NCBI RefSeq assembly: GCF_003129605.1
Contig: NZ_QBDX01000004.1
Span: 992,001-1,056,000, forward strand
Reading direction: 5' to 3'
Length of the DNA: 64,000 nt
From: Hyphobacterium indicum
Lineage (GTDB): Bacteria > Pseudomonadota > Alphaproteobacteria > Caulobacterales > Maricaulaceae
In this document: positions 35,417-45,537 of the stretch, one piece after another
Layout: the number at the start of each line of letters is the position of its first letter
Numbering within the stretch: the stretch's first letter is position 1
The notes under the pieces: generated by a model
Told to the model about the DNA's origin: nothing
What the model saw: only the letters and a program-made list of their open reading frames with translations
Databases searched by the model: none
Program-made: the position numbers and the translations under genes

Positions 35417-35457
35417 TTGACCTGACAAAAAGCGCTGGCATAGTGAACAGCGTTCAC
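35417..35457 (+). promoter_or_regulatory. Promoter with palindromic operator upstream of the monooxygenase operon
   Basis: A perfect palindrome GTGAAC-AGC-GTTCAC lies at 35443-35457, 17 bases before the chosen start. TTGACC at 35417-35422 and CATAGT about 16 bases later could be -35 and -10 elements, placing the palindrome over or just after the -10. That is a classic repressor position, and the shape fits a TetR-type operator. Confidence 0.5.
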
Positions 35458-35474
35458 TCTCAGGGAGCATGTGG

Positions 35475-36965
35475 ATGAGCGAGGCAGATGTTGACCTTCT
35501 GATCATCGGCGCCGGTGTGTCCGGCATCGGCATGGCGCACCATCTCCTGGAGCGTTGTCCCGGAAAGACGTGCCGTATTCTGGAAGCCCGCGATCAAATC
35601 GGCGGCACATGGGATCTGTTCCGCTATCCCGGCATCCGCTCCGACAGCGACATGTACACATTCGGCTATGCGTTCCGGCCGTGGGTGGACGGCAAGGTTT
35701 TCGCCGATGGTCCTGCGATCCGCAATTATGTCGCGGAAACCGCACGTGAAGACGGAATGATGGACCATATTCTGTTTGGCCGGAAAGCGACATCCGCCCG
35801 CTGGGATTCCGCTGAGGCGCGCTGGACAGTGAAAGTCACCGGCCCGGACGGGGTTGAGCACCATAGCGCCCGCTTCCTTTTCCTGGCGTCGGGCTATTAC
35901 CGGTATGATGAGGGCTATCTGCCGCATTTTGAGGGCGTCGGGGATTTCGGGGGCGATTTCATCCACCCGCAAAAATGGGATGAGGCCTATGATTATGCCG
36001 GCAAACGGATCGTGATCATCGGATCGGGTGCCACTGCCGTCACGCTTTTGCCGTCCATGGCCGAAACGGCGGAACATGTGACCATGCTTCAGCGCTCGCC
36101 GACCTATATTGCGGCGCGCCCGACGGTGGACCGGATGGCCAATTTCCTCCGCAAAATCCTGCCCGCCAGGCTCGCTTATTCGATCACACGCTACAAGAAC
36201 ATCCTCCAGACCATGTTGATCTTCCAGATGGCGCAACGCTTTCCGGAAATGGTGAAGAAGGCTGTCCTCAAGCAGGCGCAAAAAGCGCTTGGCCCGGATT
36301 ATCCGGTCGAAAAGCATCTCGCTCCGGCCTACAAGCCCTGGGATCAGCGCTTCTGTGCTGCGCCCGACGGTGACTTCTTCGACGCCATCCGCTCCGGCAA
36401 GGCAGATATCGTCACCGATCAGATCGAGCGCATCACGAAAACCGGTATCCAGCTGCAATCCGGCGAACATCTCGAGGCGGACCTCATCATTCCCGCCACC
36501 GGACTGAATCTCCAGCTGATGGGCGGCATCGTTCTCAATGTGGATGGCAAGTCGGTCAATCCGCCCGACCATGTCGTCTATCGTGGCATGATGGTCAGCG
36601 ATGTGCCCAATCTGGCCATGGGGTTTGGTTACACAAATGCTTCATGGACGCTGAAGATCGACCTGACCTGCGAACGCGTCTGCCGGATGATCAATCACAT
36701 GGACCGGATAAAGGCAGACTATGCCGTCCCCGTGCCGCCGCCGGACATGCCCCGCGAACCGCTCAAACTGCTCGATTCCGGCTATTTCCAGCGCGCGCGG
36801 GACACGCTGCCGAAACAGGGGCCGGAAACGCCCTGGCGTGTGCATATGAATTATATCTCTGACATGCTGGCCATCCGCTATGGCAAGCTGGAAGACGGGG
36901 CCCTGCAATTCCGGACGGCCGGTCCCGCCCGGCAGGCCGAACCCGTTCTCGAGGCTGCGGAATGA
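35475..36965 (+). CDS. FAD-dependent monooxygenase, Baeyer-Villiger type
   Basis: This 496-residue flavoprotein has two Rossmann motifs (GAGVSGIGMAHHL for FAD and IIGSGATAV for NADPH). Between them is the Baeyer-Villiger fingerprint F-x-G-x3-H-x3-W in FGGDFIHPQKWD. It would insert oxygen next to a carbonyl, converting ketones to esters or lactones, or act on a related S/N substrate. I start at the second ATG (35475), 7 bases after GGGAG; the first at 35469 is too close. It overlaps an SDR gene by 4 bases, suggesting alcohol-to-ketone-to-ester processing. Confidence 0.9.
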   Translation: MSEADVDLLIIGAGVSGIGMAHHLLERCPGKTCRILEARDQIGGTWDLFRYPGIRSDSDMYTFGYAFRPWVDGKVFADGPAIRNYVAETAREDGMMDHILFGRKATSARWDSAEARWTVKVTGPDGVEHHSARFLFLASGYYRYDEGYLPHFEGVGDFGGDFIHPQKWDEAYDYAGKRIVIIGSGATAVTLLPSMAETAEHVTMLQRSPTYIAARPTVDRMANFLRKILPARLAYSITRYKNILQTMLIFQMAQRFPEMVKKAVLKQAQKALGPDYPVEKHLAPAYKPWDQRFCAAPDGDFFDAIRSGKADIVTDQIERITKTGIQLQSGEHLEADLIIPATGLNLQLMGGIVLNVDGKSVNPPDHVVYRGMMVSDVPNLAMGFGYTNASWTLKIDLTCERVCRMINHMDRIKADYAVPVPPPDMPREPLKLLDSGYFQRARDTLPKQGPETPWRVHMNYISDMLAIRYGKLEDGALQFRTAGPARQAEPVLEAAE

Positions 36966-37798
36966 GCCGAATGGACCTCGCCGGCAAAACGGCCATTGTC
37001 ACCGGTGCTGCCAGCGGCATCGGGGCCGCCCTCGCGCGCGCGCTTGCTGATCGCGGATGCAATCTGGCGCTGGCCGATATCAACGCGGGGGGTCTCGAAG
37101 AGGTCGCTGCCGGCCTCCGCTCGAACGACCGCCGGATCACCACCACCGTGCTGGATGTCGGTGACGAGGCCGCGATCAATGCATTTGCCGAAGAGGTTCG
37201 CCAGACACATGGCGAGGCCCACCTCCTGTTCAACAATGCCGGTGTCGCGCTGGGCGGGCATTTTGACCAGGTCTCGCCGGAACAATTCGACTGGCTGATG
37301 AATATCAACCTGCATGGCGTCATCCGTATGACGCGGGCTTTCCTGCCCCTGATCCGCGAGCAGGACGAGGGGCATATCACCAACATTTCCAGCATTTTCG
37401 GAGTCATCGCCCCGGCGGGCCAGACCGCCTATGCGGCCGCCAAATTCGGCGTCCGCGGCTTTACCATGGCGCTCCGGCATGAACTGGAAGACACCTCGGT
37501 CGGCGTGACCACCATCCATCCCGGAGGTGTGGCCACCAATATCGCCAGGAATGCGCCCAGAGGGGAAGGCGTAACCGATGAGGAATATGAAGCGGCGTTG
37601 AAAATCGCCGATCAATCGCTCGTCATGCCGCCGGCACAGGCCGCTGAAATCATCCTCCGCGGCGTCGAGCGCCGCAAGCCACGGGTCTTTGTCGGCCGGG
37701 ACGCCCACGCGCTGATGTGGATGGAGCGCGTCTTCCCGACGCGATACTGGTCGATGATCAAGCGGCGGCTGGCCCGGAACAGGGCCGGGGCCGGCTAG
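36962..37798 (+). CDS. Short-chain dehydrogenase/reductase
   Basis: This 278-residue SDR has the cofactor motif TGAASGIG (residues 14-21), NNAG, an active-site Ser in ISSIFG and YAAAK. A D in LALADIN after the second strand points to NAD(H)-type binding (inference). Translational coupling to the Baeyer-Villiger-type monooxygenase (ATGA overlap at 36962-36965) suggests the two act on one hydrophobic alcohol or ketone substrate. Its stop overlaps the stop of the convergent gamma-lyase gene on CTAG. Confidence 0.92.
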   Translation: MSRMDLAGKTAIVTGAASGIGAALARALADRGCNLALADINAGGLEEVAAGLRSNDRRITTTVLDVGDEAAINAFAEEVRQTHGEAHLLFNNAGVALGGHFDQVSPEQFDWLMNINLHGVIRMTRAFLPLIREQDEGHITNISSIFGVIAPAGQTAYAAAKFGVRGFTMALRHELEDTSVGVTTIHPGGVATNIARNAPRGEGVTDEEYEAALKIADQSLVMPPAQAAEIILRGVERRKPRVFVGRDAHALMWMERVFPTRYWSMIKRRLARNRAGAG

Positions 37799-38964
37799 GC
37801 CGCCCTTGCCGCCGCCAGCGCCTGTTCCAGATCGGCGATCAGATCACCGGCATCCTCGATCCCGCAGGACAGGCGCACCAGACCGTCATCAATACCCAGC
37901 GCTGCACGCTTGTCGGCATCGACCGAGGCATGGGTCATGATGGCCGGATGTTCGACCAGCGATTCCACACCGCCCAGACTCTCCGCCAGTGAAAAGAGTT
38001 TGAGTGTTTCAAGGAAGCGCCGGGAGGCCGGGAGCCCGCCCGCCAGAGTCAGTGTAATCATGCCGCCAAAGCCGCGCATCTGCCGGGCCGCGATCATGTG
38101 CTGCGGATGGGTTTCGAGGCCGGGATAGATCACCCGGTCAATGCCCGGTTGACGGGTCAGCCAGTCGGCAATCTTCGCCGCATTCTGGCAATGCCGCTCC
38201 ATGCGCACATGCAGCGTCTTGGTCGAGCGCAGGAGCAGGAAGCAATCCATCGGCGCCGGCACGGCGCCGACGGCATTCTGGATATAATAGAGCCGCTCGG
38301 CCAGTCCGCTGTCGACCGTGATCAGGGCGCCGCCCACCAGATCGGAGTGGCCCCCGAGATATTTGGTGCAGGAATGCGAGACGATATCCGCCCCCAGCGC
38401 CAGCGGGTTTTGCAGATAGGGAGAGGCAAACGTATTGTCTGCAACACACAGCGCGCCGCCCTCATGGGCAATCTGCGCCACCGCTTCGATATCAATGACC
38501 TTCAATGTCGGATTGGTCGGCGTTTCCAGCCAGACCAGCTTCGTTTTTTCCGTCATCGCGGCGCGCGTGGCGTCGAGATCGGTCATGTCGACGCGCGAAA
38601 AGGCGATACCGAGCTGCGAGAAGACATTGTTGAACATGCGGAATGTGCCGCCATAGACATCATCGCACAGAAGCACATGGTCGCCGGATTTCAGAAGATG
38701 GATACAGGCCGCAAGCGAGGCCACACCTGAGGAAAAGGCGATGCCGTGCTTGCCGCCCTCTAGACTGGCGAGATTGGCTTCCAGCGCGGTCCGCGTCGGA
38801 TTGGCCGACCGGGAATAATCGTAATTCCCGATGAATTCGCCCGGGCTGGTCTGCACATAGGTGGAGGTCTGGTAGATCGGCGTCATGATCGCACCGGTCG
38901 ACGGATCCGGCGCCTGCCCCGCATGGATGCACCGGGTTGCGAATTGCTGATTGTCTCCGCTCAT
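37795..38964 (-). CDS. Cystathionine gamma-lyase / gamma-synthase family PLP enzyme
   Basis: This 389-residue Cys/Met-metabolism PLP enzyme has the PLP lysine at K201 in SHSCTKYLGGHSDLVGG and the YSRSANPTR phosphate-binding segment. Directly downstream of cystathionine beta-synthase on the same strand, it most likely acts as cystathionine gamma-lyase in reverse transsulfuration (homocysteine to cysteine). Gamma-synthase activity cannot be excluded from sequence. The ATG at 38964 has AAAGGA upstream and fits the family start. A TTG at 38985 overlapping the preceding stop would be an alternative. Confidence 0.92.
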   Translation of the reverse strand: MSGDNQQFATRCIHAGQAPDPSTGAIMTPIYQTSTYVQTSPGEFIGNYDYSRSANPTRTALEANLASLEGGKHGIAFSSGVASLAACIHLLKSGDHVLLCDDVYGGTFRMFNNVFSQLGIAFSRVDMTDLDATRAAMTEKTKLVWLETPTNPTLKVIDIEAVAQIAHEGGALCVADNTFASPYLQNPLALGADIVSHSCTKYLGGHSDLVGGALITVDSGLAERLYYIQNAVGAVPAPMDCFLLLRSTKTLHVRMERHCQNAAKIADWLTRQPGIDRVIYPGLETHPQHMIAARQMRGFGGMITLTLAGGLPASRRFLETLKLFSLAESLGGVESLVEHPAIMTHASVDADKRAALGIDDGLVRLSCGIEDAGDLIADLEQALAAARAA

Positions 38965-38981
38965 CTTTTCCGTCCTTTTGC

Positions 38982-40283
38982 TCAAGCGCCAGATCTGGCG
39001 GTGTATTCTTTTTCAGTGACAACGCCGGCCACGCCGTCGCGTGTCATGACCAGTGCCGCTTCGCCCTTGGCCAGAATGTGCGGCATCTCCTCGATCCGCG
39101 CCTCGGTATAGAGAATGCCGCCAATCGTCAGGCGCTGGCCATCGCGCGTGGCAATGGCCGTGAAATCATCGCCATCCTGCAGCGGCAGATAGTCGAGCTC
39201 GCCTTCATCCATCATGCGCTGGATTTCTTCTTTCGAGGCATCGGCATGCGCCGTCAGGGACGAACGGCGGGCGATCAGGTCCTCGACCGGTCCCAGCAGT
39301 CTGTGCTCGGTGAAGAAGCCTTTTTCTTCCATCCATTTGTCGGAAAGATATTTGGAAATATACCGCGTGCCGCTGTCGCAGAGCGTGACCACAATCGTCT
39401 TGTCCGGTCCCAACTCCTTTGCCACCTTGATGGCCGCCGCAACGATGGACCCGGAGGATCCGCCGCAAAACAGACCCTCCTCGCGCACCAGGGCGCGGCC
39501 GGTATGGAAGCTTTCCCAGTCATCAATCTGGACCATGTCATCGACAACCGAGAAATCCATGGCACGGCATTCAATGTCTTCGCCAATGCCCTCGACCGAA
39601 TAGACATAGGCAGCCGGCAAACGCCCGGTCTTGAAGAGATTATAGTGAACCGAACCCAGCGGATCGACGCCGATGATTTTCACATCCGGCGCGTGCTCCT
39701 TCATATAACGGCCGACGCCGGACACCGTCCCCCCCGTGCCCGTGCCGCCCATGAAGACGTCGAACTTGCCGCCATCGGTCTGCTCGAAGATTTCGCGGCC
39801 GGTATTGTGATAATGCCCGTCAATATTCCAGGGTGCGTGATACTGGTCGACATAGAAGGCACCGGGCGTTTCCGAGGCGATCCGCTTGGCTGTATTCACA
39901 TAATGGTCAGGGCTGTCTCCGGGTACATCCGTCGGCGTGATCACCACCTCCGCGCCATAGGCCCGCATCATGTCGATCTTTTCCTGGCTCATCTTGTCCG
40001 GCAGGGTGAAGACACATTTATAACCCTTCACGGCCGCCGCCATCGCCAGGGACTGGCCGGTATTGCCGGACGTGTTCTCGACAATCGTGCCGCCCGGCTT
40101 GAGCAGCCCGGCCTTCTCTGCCTGTTCGATGATGTACGGCCCCATCCGGTCCTTGATGGAGCCGGTCGGGTTGAGAAATTCGCACTTCGCCAGGATCGTG
40201 GCCGCGCCCTCGGGCACAACCTTGTTCAGTTTGACCAGCGGCGTATTGCCGATGGCGGCGAGAATGTTCGGATAGACGGTCAT
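38982..40283 (-). CDS. cbs: Cystathionine beta-synthase
   Basis: This 433-residue enzyme joins serine and homocysteine to cystathionine. The PLP lysine is K44 in NPTGSIKDR, followed by SGNTGQSLA (substrate loop) and GTGTGGTVSG (PLP phosphate). After the catalytic core (to about residue 335) comes a roughly 95-residue C-terminal part ending VMTRDGVAGVVTEKEY. It looks like a shortened CBS-domain pair, so S-adenosylmethionine-type regulation is uncertain. The ATG at 40283 with GGAG is preferred over a longer frame. It is followed after 17 bases by the gamma-lyase, forming a reverse transsulfuration operon. Confidence 0.92.
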   Translation of the reverse strand: MTVYPNILAAIGNTPLVKLNKVVPEGAATILAKCEFLNPTGSIKDRMGPYIIEQAEKAGLLKPGGTIVENTSGNTGQSLAMAAAVKGYKCVFTLPDKMSQEKIDMMRAYGAEVVITPTDVPGDSPDHYVNTAKRIASETPGAFYVDQYHAPWNIDGHYHNTGREIFEQTDGGKFDVFMGGTGTGGTVSGVGRYMKEHAPDVKIIGVDPLGSVHYNLFKTGRLPAAYVYSVEGIGEDIECRAMDFSVVDDMVQIDDWESFHTGRALVREEGLFCGGSSGSIVAAAIKVAKELGPDKTIVVTLCDSGTRYISKYLSDKWMEEKGFFTEHRLLGPVEDLIARRSSLTAHADASKEEIQRMMDEGELDYLPLQDGDDFTAIATRDGQRLTIGGILYTEARIEEMPHILAKGEAALVMTRDGVAGVVTEKEYTARSGA

Positions 40284-40435
40284 GGGAACTCCGCAATGAT
40301 CGGCGGTCGGGATGATCCCCGTCCTATTTTGATGCCTGGCGAAAGTCCATCGCTGCATCATGAATATCGTCCGACGGGATTGCAGAGCGCCCGCCAGCGA
40401 TTAAGGTCGCTATCGCTGTTGCGGCGGAGAGTGAC

Positions 40436-40726
40436 ATGGCTGAAAGTGGCGAGGACCACGATATTCCGGAAAACCGGTTCAAGGCCTATTGGCGGGAAAA
40501 CCTGACCCTGATGGCCGTTCTGCTGGCGATCTGGGCATTGGTGTCCTTCGGCGCCGGCATCCTGTTTCGCGATGTGCTTGACCAATTCTCCATCGGCGGA
40601 GCGCCGCTGGGGTTCTGGTTTGCCCAGCAGGGCGCCATCTATGTCTTCGTCATTCTAATCTTCGTCTATTCCGCACTGATGCACCGCATCGAGCGGAAAT
40701 ACGACATCGATGACGATCAGGGCTGA
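40436..40726 (+). CDS. DUF4212 small subunit of a sodium/acid symporter
   Basis: This 96-residue protein has two membrane helices and the DUF4212 pattern: RFKAYWRENLTLMAVLLAIWALVSFG, then GAPLGFWFAQQGAIYVFVILIFVYSALM. DUF4212 proteins are found directly before a large sodium:solute symporter and are taken to be its small subunit. That partner follows after 5 bases, and acetyl-CoA synthetase comes next, so acetate or another short acid is the likely substrate (inference from context). Confidence 0.9.
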   Translation: MAESGEDHDIPENRFKAYWRENLTLMAVLLAIWALVSFGAGILFRDVLDQFSIGGAPLGFWFAQQGAIYVFVILIFVYSALMHRIERKYDIDDDQG

Positions 40727-40731
40727 GGGAG

Positions 40732-42663
40732 ATGGAGATTTTTGGCCTCGAACCGACGCTGTTCTGGACCAGCCTGTTTGTGATCACGACGTTCGGACTC
40801 TATATCAGCATTGCCATCTGGGCCCGGGCAGCCTCCACCGACGACTTCTATGTCGCGGGCCATGATGTGCCCCCGGTTTTCAACGGAATGGCGACGGCTG
40901 CCGACTGGATGAGCGCGGCCTCCTTCCTGTCCATGGCCGGCATCATTGCCTTTTCCGGTTATGACGGCTCGGTCTATCTGATGGGATGGACCGGGGGATA
41001 TGTATTGCTGGCGCTGTTGCTCGCGCCCTATTTGCGTAAATTCGGGAAATTCACGGTCCCGGATTTTGTCGGTGACCGCTATTACTCACAGGCCGCCCGT
41101 ATCGTGGCGGTGATCTGCGCTCTTTTCATCTCCTTCACCTATATCGCCGGGCAGATGCGCGGCGTCGGGATCGCTTTTTCCAACTTCCTTCACGTTCCGA
41201 TCGAGGCCGGCGTTATCATCGGTGCGGTGATCGTTCTTTTCTATGCGGCGCTGGGGGGCATGAAGGGCATCACCTATACCCAGGTCGCTCAGTATTGCGT
41301 GCTGATCTTTGCCTTCATGGTTCCGGCCATTTTCCTGTCTTTGCAGATCACCGGAACGCCTATCCCGCAGCTGGGCTTTATCGGCAACGCACAGGACGGC
41401 ACACCGCTTTTGCTCAATCTCGACAGGACACTGACCGATCTTGGATTCACCGCATACACGCAAGGCGTAAAGGATCGGATCGACGTCTTCGCCATTACGC
41501 TGGCGCTGATGGTCGGCACCGCGGGCCTGCCGCATGTCATCATCCGCTTTTTCACCGTGCCCAAGGCGTCGGATGCGCGGAAATCGGCCGGCTGGGCATT
41601 GGTTTTCATTGCCATTCTCTACACGACCGCTCCAGCTGTTGCTGTCTTCGCCCGCGCCAACTTTATCGACACCGTCAATGAGAGCGTCTGGTCAGACGAG
41701 GCGGCTGCCGGCACCGTCGATCGTGGCTCTCTGGGTGAAGGGGATACGCCCGAGTGGTTCTACAATTGGCGCGATGTCGGACTTCTGGATGCCGAGGACC
41801 GGAATGGAGACGGGCGCATCCAGTACCGTGCGGACCCCGATACCAATGAAGTCACACGGCTCGACCGGGATATTTTTGTACTGGCCAATCCGGAAATTGG
41901 GGGCCTGCCTTCCTGGGTGATCGGCCTGGTCGTCGCCGGGGGCCTTGCGGCCGCTCTGTCTACTGCGGCCGGGCTTTTGATGGTGATTTCATCGGCCGTC
42001 TCGCACGATCTTTGCCGCAAGGTGCTGTTCAAGGGCATGAGCGACACTCAGGAATTGCTGACTGCTCGGATCGCCGCCATCGCGGCTGTGCTGGTCGCCA
42101 TATATGCCGGTATCAACCCGCCGGGCTTTGTGGCGGCCGTCGTTGCTTTCGCCTTCGGTCTGGCCGCGGCCAGTTTCTTTCCGGCCATCCTTTTGGGCAT
42201 TTTCTGGACCCGCATGAACAAGCAGGGTGCGATCGCCGGCATGACAACCGGTCTGGTCGTGACCGCTGCCTACATCGTCCACTTCAAGATCGGATTTTCT
42301 TCGATCGTGCTGGGCGCCTGCGCGCTTCTGGCGGCCGTCTCATTGCTGGTTCTGCACTTCGGAACCCGTGAGAAGGGCCGCCTGCCGCTGATGCTCATCC
42401 TGTCAGTGATTGCCGGAATGGCCGGTATAAGCGGGCTCGCCGGGTATCTGCCGGACCTGGCTATGGGTACGGCTGGACAATGGTTCCTCGGCATCTCGCC
42501 TGAAGGATTCGGCACAGTCGGCATGCTGATCGCCTTTGCGGTTTCGGTCTCGGTGGCTCTGGTGACGCCGGCACCACCTCCGGAAATCCGCGACATGGTT
42601 GAGGATATCCGCATTCCGTCCACCAGGGCGCATGTCGGGCATGACGCGGCTGCAGCCGAGTAG
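40732..42663 (+). CDS. Sodium:solute symporter, large subunit of DUF4212 system
   Basis: This 643-residue SSS-family protein has about 13-14 membrane helices. Typical motifs include [32 protein letters not shown] and [24 protein letters not shown], close to acetate permease ActP. A hydrophilic insert of about 60 residues between helices (around residues 315-380, [11 protein letters not shown] to [11 protein letters not shown]) is an unusual loop found in the DUF4212-linked subfamily. It is followed by acs, strengthening an acetate-uptake role. The 5-base gap to the small subunit indicates one operon. Confidence 0.92.
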   Translation: MEIFGLEPTLFWTSLFVITTFGLYISIAIWARAASTDDFYVAGHDVPPVFNGMATAADWMSAASFLSMAGIIAFSGYDGSVYLMGWTGGYVLLALLLAPYLRKFGKFTVPDFVGDRYYSQAARIVAVICALFISFTYIAGQMRGVGIAFSNFLHVPIEAGVIIGAVIVLFYAALGGMKGITYTQVAQYCVLIFAFMVPAIFLSLQITGTPIPQLGFIGNAQDGTPLLLNLDRTLTDLGFTAYTQGVKDRIDVFAITLALMVGTAGLPHVIIRFFTVPKASDARKSAGWALVFIAILYTTAPAVAVFARANFIDTVNESVWSDEAAAGTVDRGSLGEGDTPEWFYNWRDVGLLDAEDRNGDGRIQYRADPDTNEVTRLDRDIFVLANPEIGGLPSWVIGLVVAGGLAAALSTAAGLLMVISSAVSHDLCRKVLFKGMSDTQELLTARIAAIAAVLVAIYAGINPPGFVAAVVAFAFGLAAASFFPAILLGIFWTRMNKQGAIAGMTTGLVVTAAYIVHFKIGFSSIVLGACALLAAVSLLVLHFGTREKGRLPLMLILSVIAGMAGISGLAGYLPDLAMGTAGQWFLGISPEGFGTVGMLIAFAVSVSVALVTPAPPPEIRDMVEDIRIPSTRAHVGHDAAAAE

Positions 42664-42749
42664 GACACAGGCGCAATCCCGGCTTGATGCGCCCGCCGTC
42701 TTGGCCTTCACTGCCCGCAAGCCTGTCAGAGGCATTGAGGGAGACGGCC

Positions 42750-44714
42750 ATGTCGGAAAAAAGCCCGGGCACCGCGCCGGAACTGGTTCCGGTTCCGGAT
42801 CATTATGAACCGCACAGCCAGACCAGTGCCAGACAATACAGGGAGCGTTACCGCCGCTCGATCGAGGAGCCGGACGCTTTCTGGACCGAGGAATTGCGCC
42901 GCCTCGACTGGATCAAGACACCCACCGAGATTTCCGAGGTCGACTGGGATCCGGACAATCTGTCGATCAAATGGTTCGCCGATGGTGTTCTGAACGTCTC
43001 GTATAATTGCATCGACCGCCACCTGGAAAAACGCGGCAATGATGTCGCCATCATCTGGGAAGGCGATAACCCCGCCTACCACAATTCGGTGACCTACCGG
43101 CAATTGCACAATCATGTCTGCCGCATGGCCAACGAGCTGAAGAAAATCGGGGTCCAGCGCGGCGATCGCGTCACGCTCTACATGCCGATGATCCCGGAAG
43201 CGCTTTACGCCATGCTGGCCTGCACCCGAATCGGCGCCGTGCATTCCGTTGTGTTTGGCGGGTTTTCGCCGGATGCGCTGGCCGGACGGATCAAGGATTG
43301 CCGGTCCGAATTCGTGATCACCGCCGACGAAGGCGTACGCGGCTCAAAACCCGTTCCCCTGAAAAAGAATGTCGACCGAGCGCTGGAGATTGCGGGCGGC
43401 GTGAAGGCCGTGCTCTGCGTGCGCCATACCGGGGCCGCTGTCGGCTGGGTAGAGGGCCGGGATCACTGGCACCATGAGCTCGCATTGACGGTGGACGCCG
43501 AATGCGCGCCGGAACCGATGGAAGCCGAGGACCCGCTATTCATCCTCTACACCTCCGGTTCGACCGGCAAACCGAAAGGCGTGATGCACACGACCGGTGG
43601 TTATCTTTTATGGGCAACGCTGACTTTTGACACCGTGTTCGAGGTCAAGCGCGGCGAGGTCTTCTGGTGTACCGCCGATATCGGCTGGGTGACGGGCCAC
43701 ACCTACCTTACCTATGGACCGCTGGTGAATGGCGTCACAACCCTGATGTTTGAAGGCATTCCCACCTGGCCAGCGGCCGACCGCTTCTGGGAGGTCTGTG
43801 ACAAGCACAGGGTCAATGTGCTCTATACCGCACCGACCGCCCTGCGGGCCCTGATGCGCGAGGGCGATGCGCTGGTAGAGGGGCATGATCTCTCCAGCCT
43901 GCGGCTGCTCGGTTCCGTGGGTGAACCGATCAATCCGGAAGCCTGGGCCTGGTATCACCGCGTTGTCGGCAAGGGGCGGTGTCCGATTGTTGACACCTGG
44001 TGGCAGACCGAGACCGGCGGCGTGATGATTTCCGCCCTTCCGGGCGCTCATGACCTCAAACCCGGCGCAGCCTCCATGCCGGTTTACGGCATCGAACCTG
44101 CCCTCGTGGATGCTGACGGCAAGTTTGTTGACGGCGATGGCGAGATTTCCGGCAATCTGGTGATCAAGCGTTCCTGGCCGGGGCAGATGCGTACGGTCTA
44201 TGGCGATCATCAGCGCTTCGCCGAAACCTATTTCACGGCCTATCGGGGGCTTTATTTCACCGGTGATGGCGCCCGCCGCGATGCAGATGGCTGCTGGTGG
44301 ATCACCGGCCGTGTCGACGATGTGCTCAATGTCTCCGGCCACCGGCTGGGGACGGCAGAGATTGAGAGCGCCCTGGTCGCCCATCCCGATGTCGCGGAAG
44401 CGGCCGTGGTCGGTTATCCCCACGATATCAAGGGGCAGGGCGTTTATTGCTATATCACGTTGAATGCCGGCCTCGAGCCGACCAGCGAAACCGCCGCCCA
44501 GCTCAAGGCCCAGGTGCGTCAGGAAATCGGTCCGGTGGCAACGCCGGACCTGATCCAGTTCACGCCATCATTGCCCAAGACTCGCTCCGGCAAGATCATG
44601 CGGCGGATTCTGCGCAAGATTGCCGAAAACGATTTTGGCGCGCTGGGGGACACATCGACCCTGGCCGAGCCGGGCGTTGTGGAGGATCTGATTGCCAACC
44701 GCGCCAACAGATAG
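42750..44714 (+). CDS. acs: Acetyl-CoA synthetase
   Basis: Acs (654 aa) activates acetate to acetyl-CoA through acetyl-AMP. The AMP-binding motif [12 protein letters not shown], the WWQTETGG motif and the C-terminal [13 protein letters not shown] are intact; the catalytic lysine in SGK is the residue regulated by acetylation in other bacteria. The ATG at 42750 follows GAGGGAGA and gives family length; an upstream in-frame ATG adds 22 unrelated residues. The gene starts 86 bases after the symporter gene, so uptake and activation of acetate are probably co-expressed. Confidence 0.96.
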   Translation: MSEKSPGTAPELVPVPDHYEPHSQTSARQYRERYRRSIEEPDAFWTEELRRLDWIKTPTEISEVDWDPDNLSIKWFADGVLNVSYNCIDRHLEKRGNDVAIIWEGDNPAYHNSVTYRQLHNHVCRMANELKKIGVQRGDRVTLYMPMIPEALYAMLACTRIGAVHSVVFGGFSPDALAGRIKDCRSEFVITADEGVRGSKPVPLKKNVDRALEIAGGVKAVLCVRHTGAAVGWVEGRDHWHHELALTVDAECAPEPMEAEDPLFILYTSGSTGKPKGVMHTTGGYLLWATLTFDTVFEVKRGEVFWCTADIGWVTGHTYLTYGPLVNGVTTLMFEGIPTWPAADRFWEVCDKHRVNVLYTAPTALRALMREGDALVEGHDLSSLRLLGSVGEPINPEAWAWYHRVVGKGRCPIVDTWWQTETGGVMISALPGAHDLKPGAASMPVYGIEPALVDADGKFVDGDGEISGNLVIKRSWPGQMRTVYGDHQRFAETYFTAYRGLYFTGDGARRDADGCWWITGRVDDVLNVSGHRLGTAEIESALVAHPDVAEAAVVGYPHDIKGQGVYCYITLNAGLEPTSETAAQLKAQVRQEIGPVATPDLIQFTPSLPKTRSGKIMRRILRKIAENDFGALGDTSTLAEPGVVEDLIANRANR

Positions 44715-44784
44715 GGGATGGCGCTACAAAGCCGCTTGCGAATGATTTGCATGTCCCTAATGTGAGCCCATCAAAGGGAGAGAG

Positions 44785-45477
44785 ATGCGGAAGTTTCGCA
44801 CAATGGCCGGAATAGCGCTGCTTTGTGCAGCCGGCGCGGTCCTGGCTGCCTGCGGTGACAGCGGGTCTCAGCCGGCTGAAACGGACAGCACAGGCCACGC
44901 AGCGATGGAAACATTGCCGGTCCAGTTCCGAGTCGCCTTCATGTCCGGCCATGTGGAAGCCGGTCTGGCGCTCTATCGCGCCGGCGCGCCGGACCAGGCC
45001 GCCCGCCACCTCCTTCACCCGGTGTCCGAAACCCATGCGGCCGAGCGTGAAGGCATAGACGCGCTGGGTTTCGATCCCGCAATTTTCCATCAGGTCTCTG
45101 CGGCGCTGGAGGAGGGCCGACCGGCAGCTGAAATCGAACCCATGCTGGCGGCGGCCGAAGCCAATCTGGCGCTGCTGCAGGAAAATGCCGGCGGCGACGC
45201 GCGCACCATCATCGCCTATCTGATGGATGTCACGGCCGAGGAATACAATATCGGCGTCACCGGGGGTGAAATCACCGATCCGGGGGAATACCAGGACGCG
45301 TACGGATTCTCGGTGGTCGCGGCCCGGCTGGCGCGTCGCACCGGAGATGATGATCTGATCGCCGCGGCTGCAGCGCTCGCCGCACTCTGGCCGGAGGGTG
45401 GTCCTGTTGCCGCCTCGTCCCCCGCGCCGGTGGCAGATGTCATGGCCGGGATCAACGCGGTCCGCGCCGCGCTGTAA
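44785..45477 (+). CDS. Lipoprotein of unknown function
   Basis: This 230-residue protein has a signal ending LAAC with the lipidated Cys at residue 23, and serine/glutamine just after it. The mature part is helical and alanine-rich, with an early HVEAGLALYRAG segment and a late DPGEYQDAYGF. I do not recognise a named family. The histidine and acidic residues (HLLHPVSETHAAE) hint at metal or haem binding, as in some imelysin-like proteins, but that is speculative. GGGAGAG precedes the start. Confidence 0.75.
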   Translation: MRKFRTMAGIALLCAAGAVLAACGDSGSQPAETDSTGHAAMETLPVQFRVAFMSGHVEAGLALYRAGAPDQAARHLLHPVSETHAAEREGIDALGFDPAIFHQVSAALEEGRPAAEIEPMLAAAEANLALLQENAGGDARTIIAYLMDVTAEEYNIGVTGGEITDPGEYQDAYGFSVVAARLARRTGDDDLIAAAAALAALWPEGGPVAASSPAPVADVMAGINAVRAAL

Positions 45478-45537
45478 TCGGCCGGCAGGTGCCCGGGCGG
45501 GGTTCACATCGCGCGGCCTGGCCCTAGTCTCCGGCCA

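Noticed and set aside
40284-40435. SAM-responsive riboswitch before the transsulfuration genes
   Set aside because: No recognisable SAM or SAH riboswitch stems or conserved loops could be seen in the short leader.
38937-40505. 522-codon rightward open frame across the cystathionine beta-synthase gene
   Set aside because: The opposite strand encodes an enzyme with all PLP motifs. This frame crosses gene boundaries and resembles nothing known.
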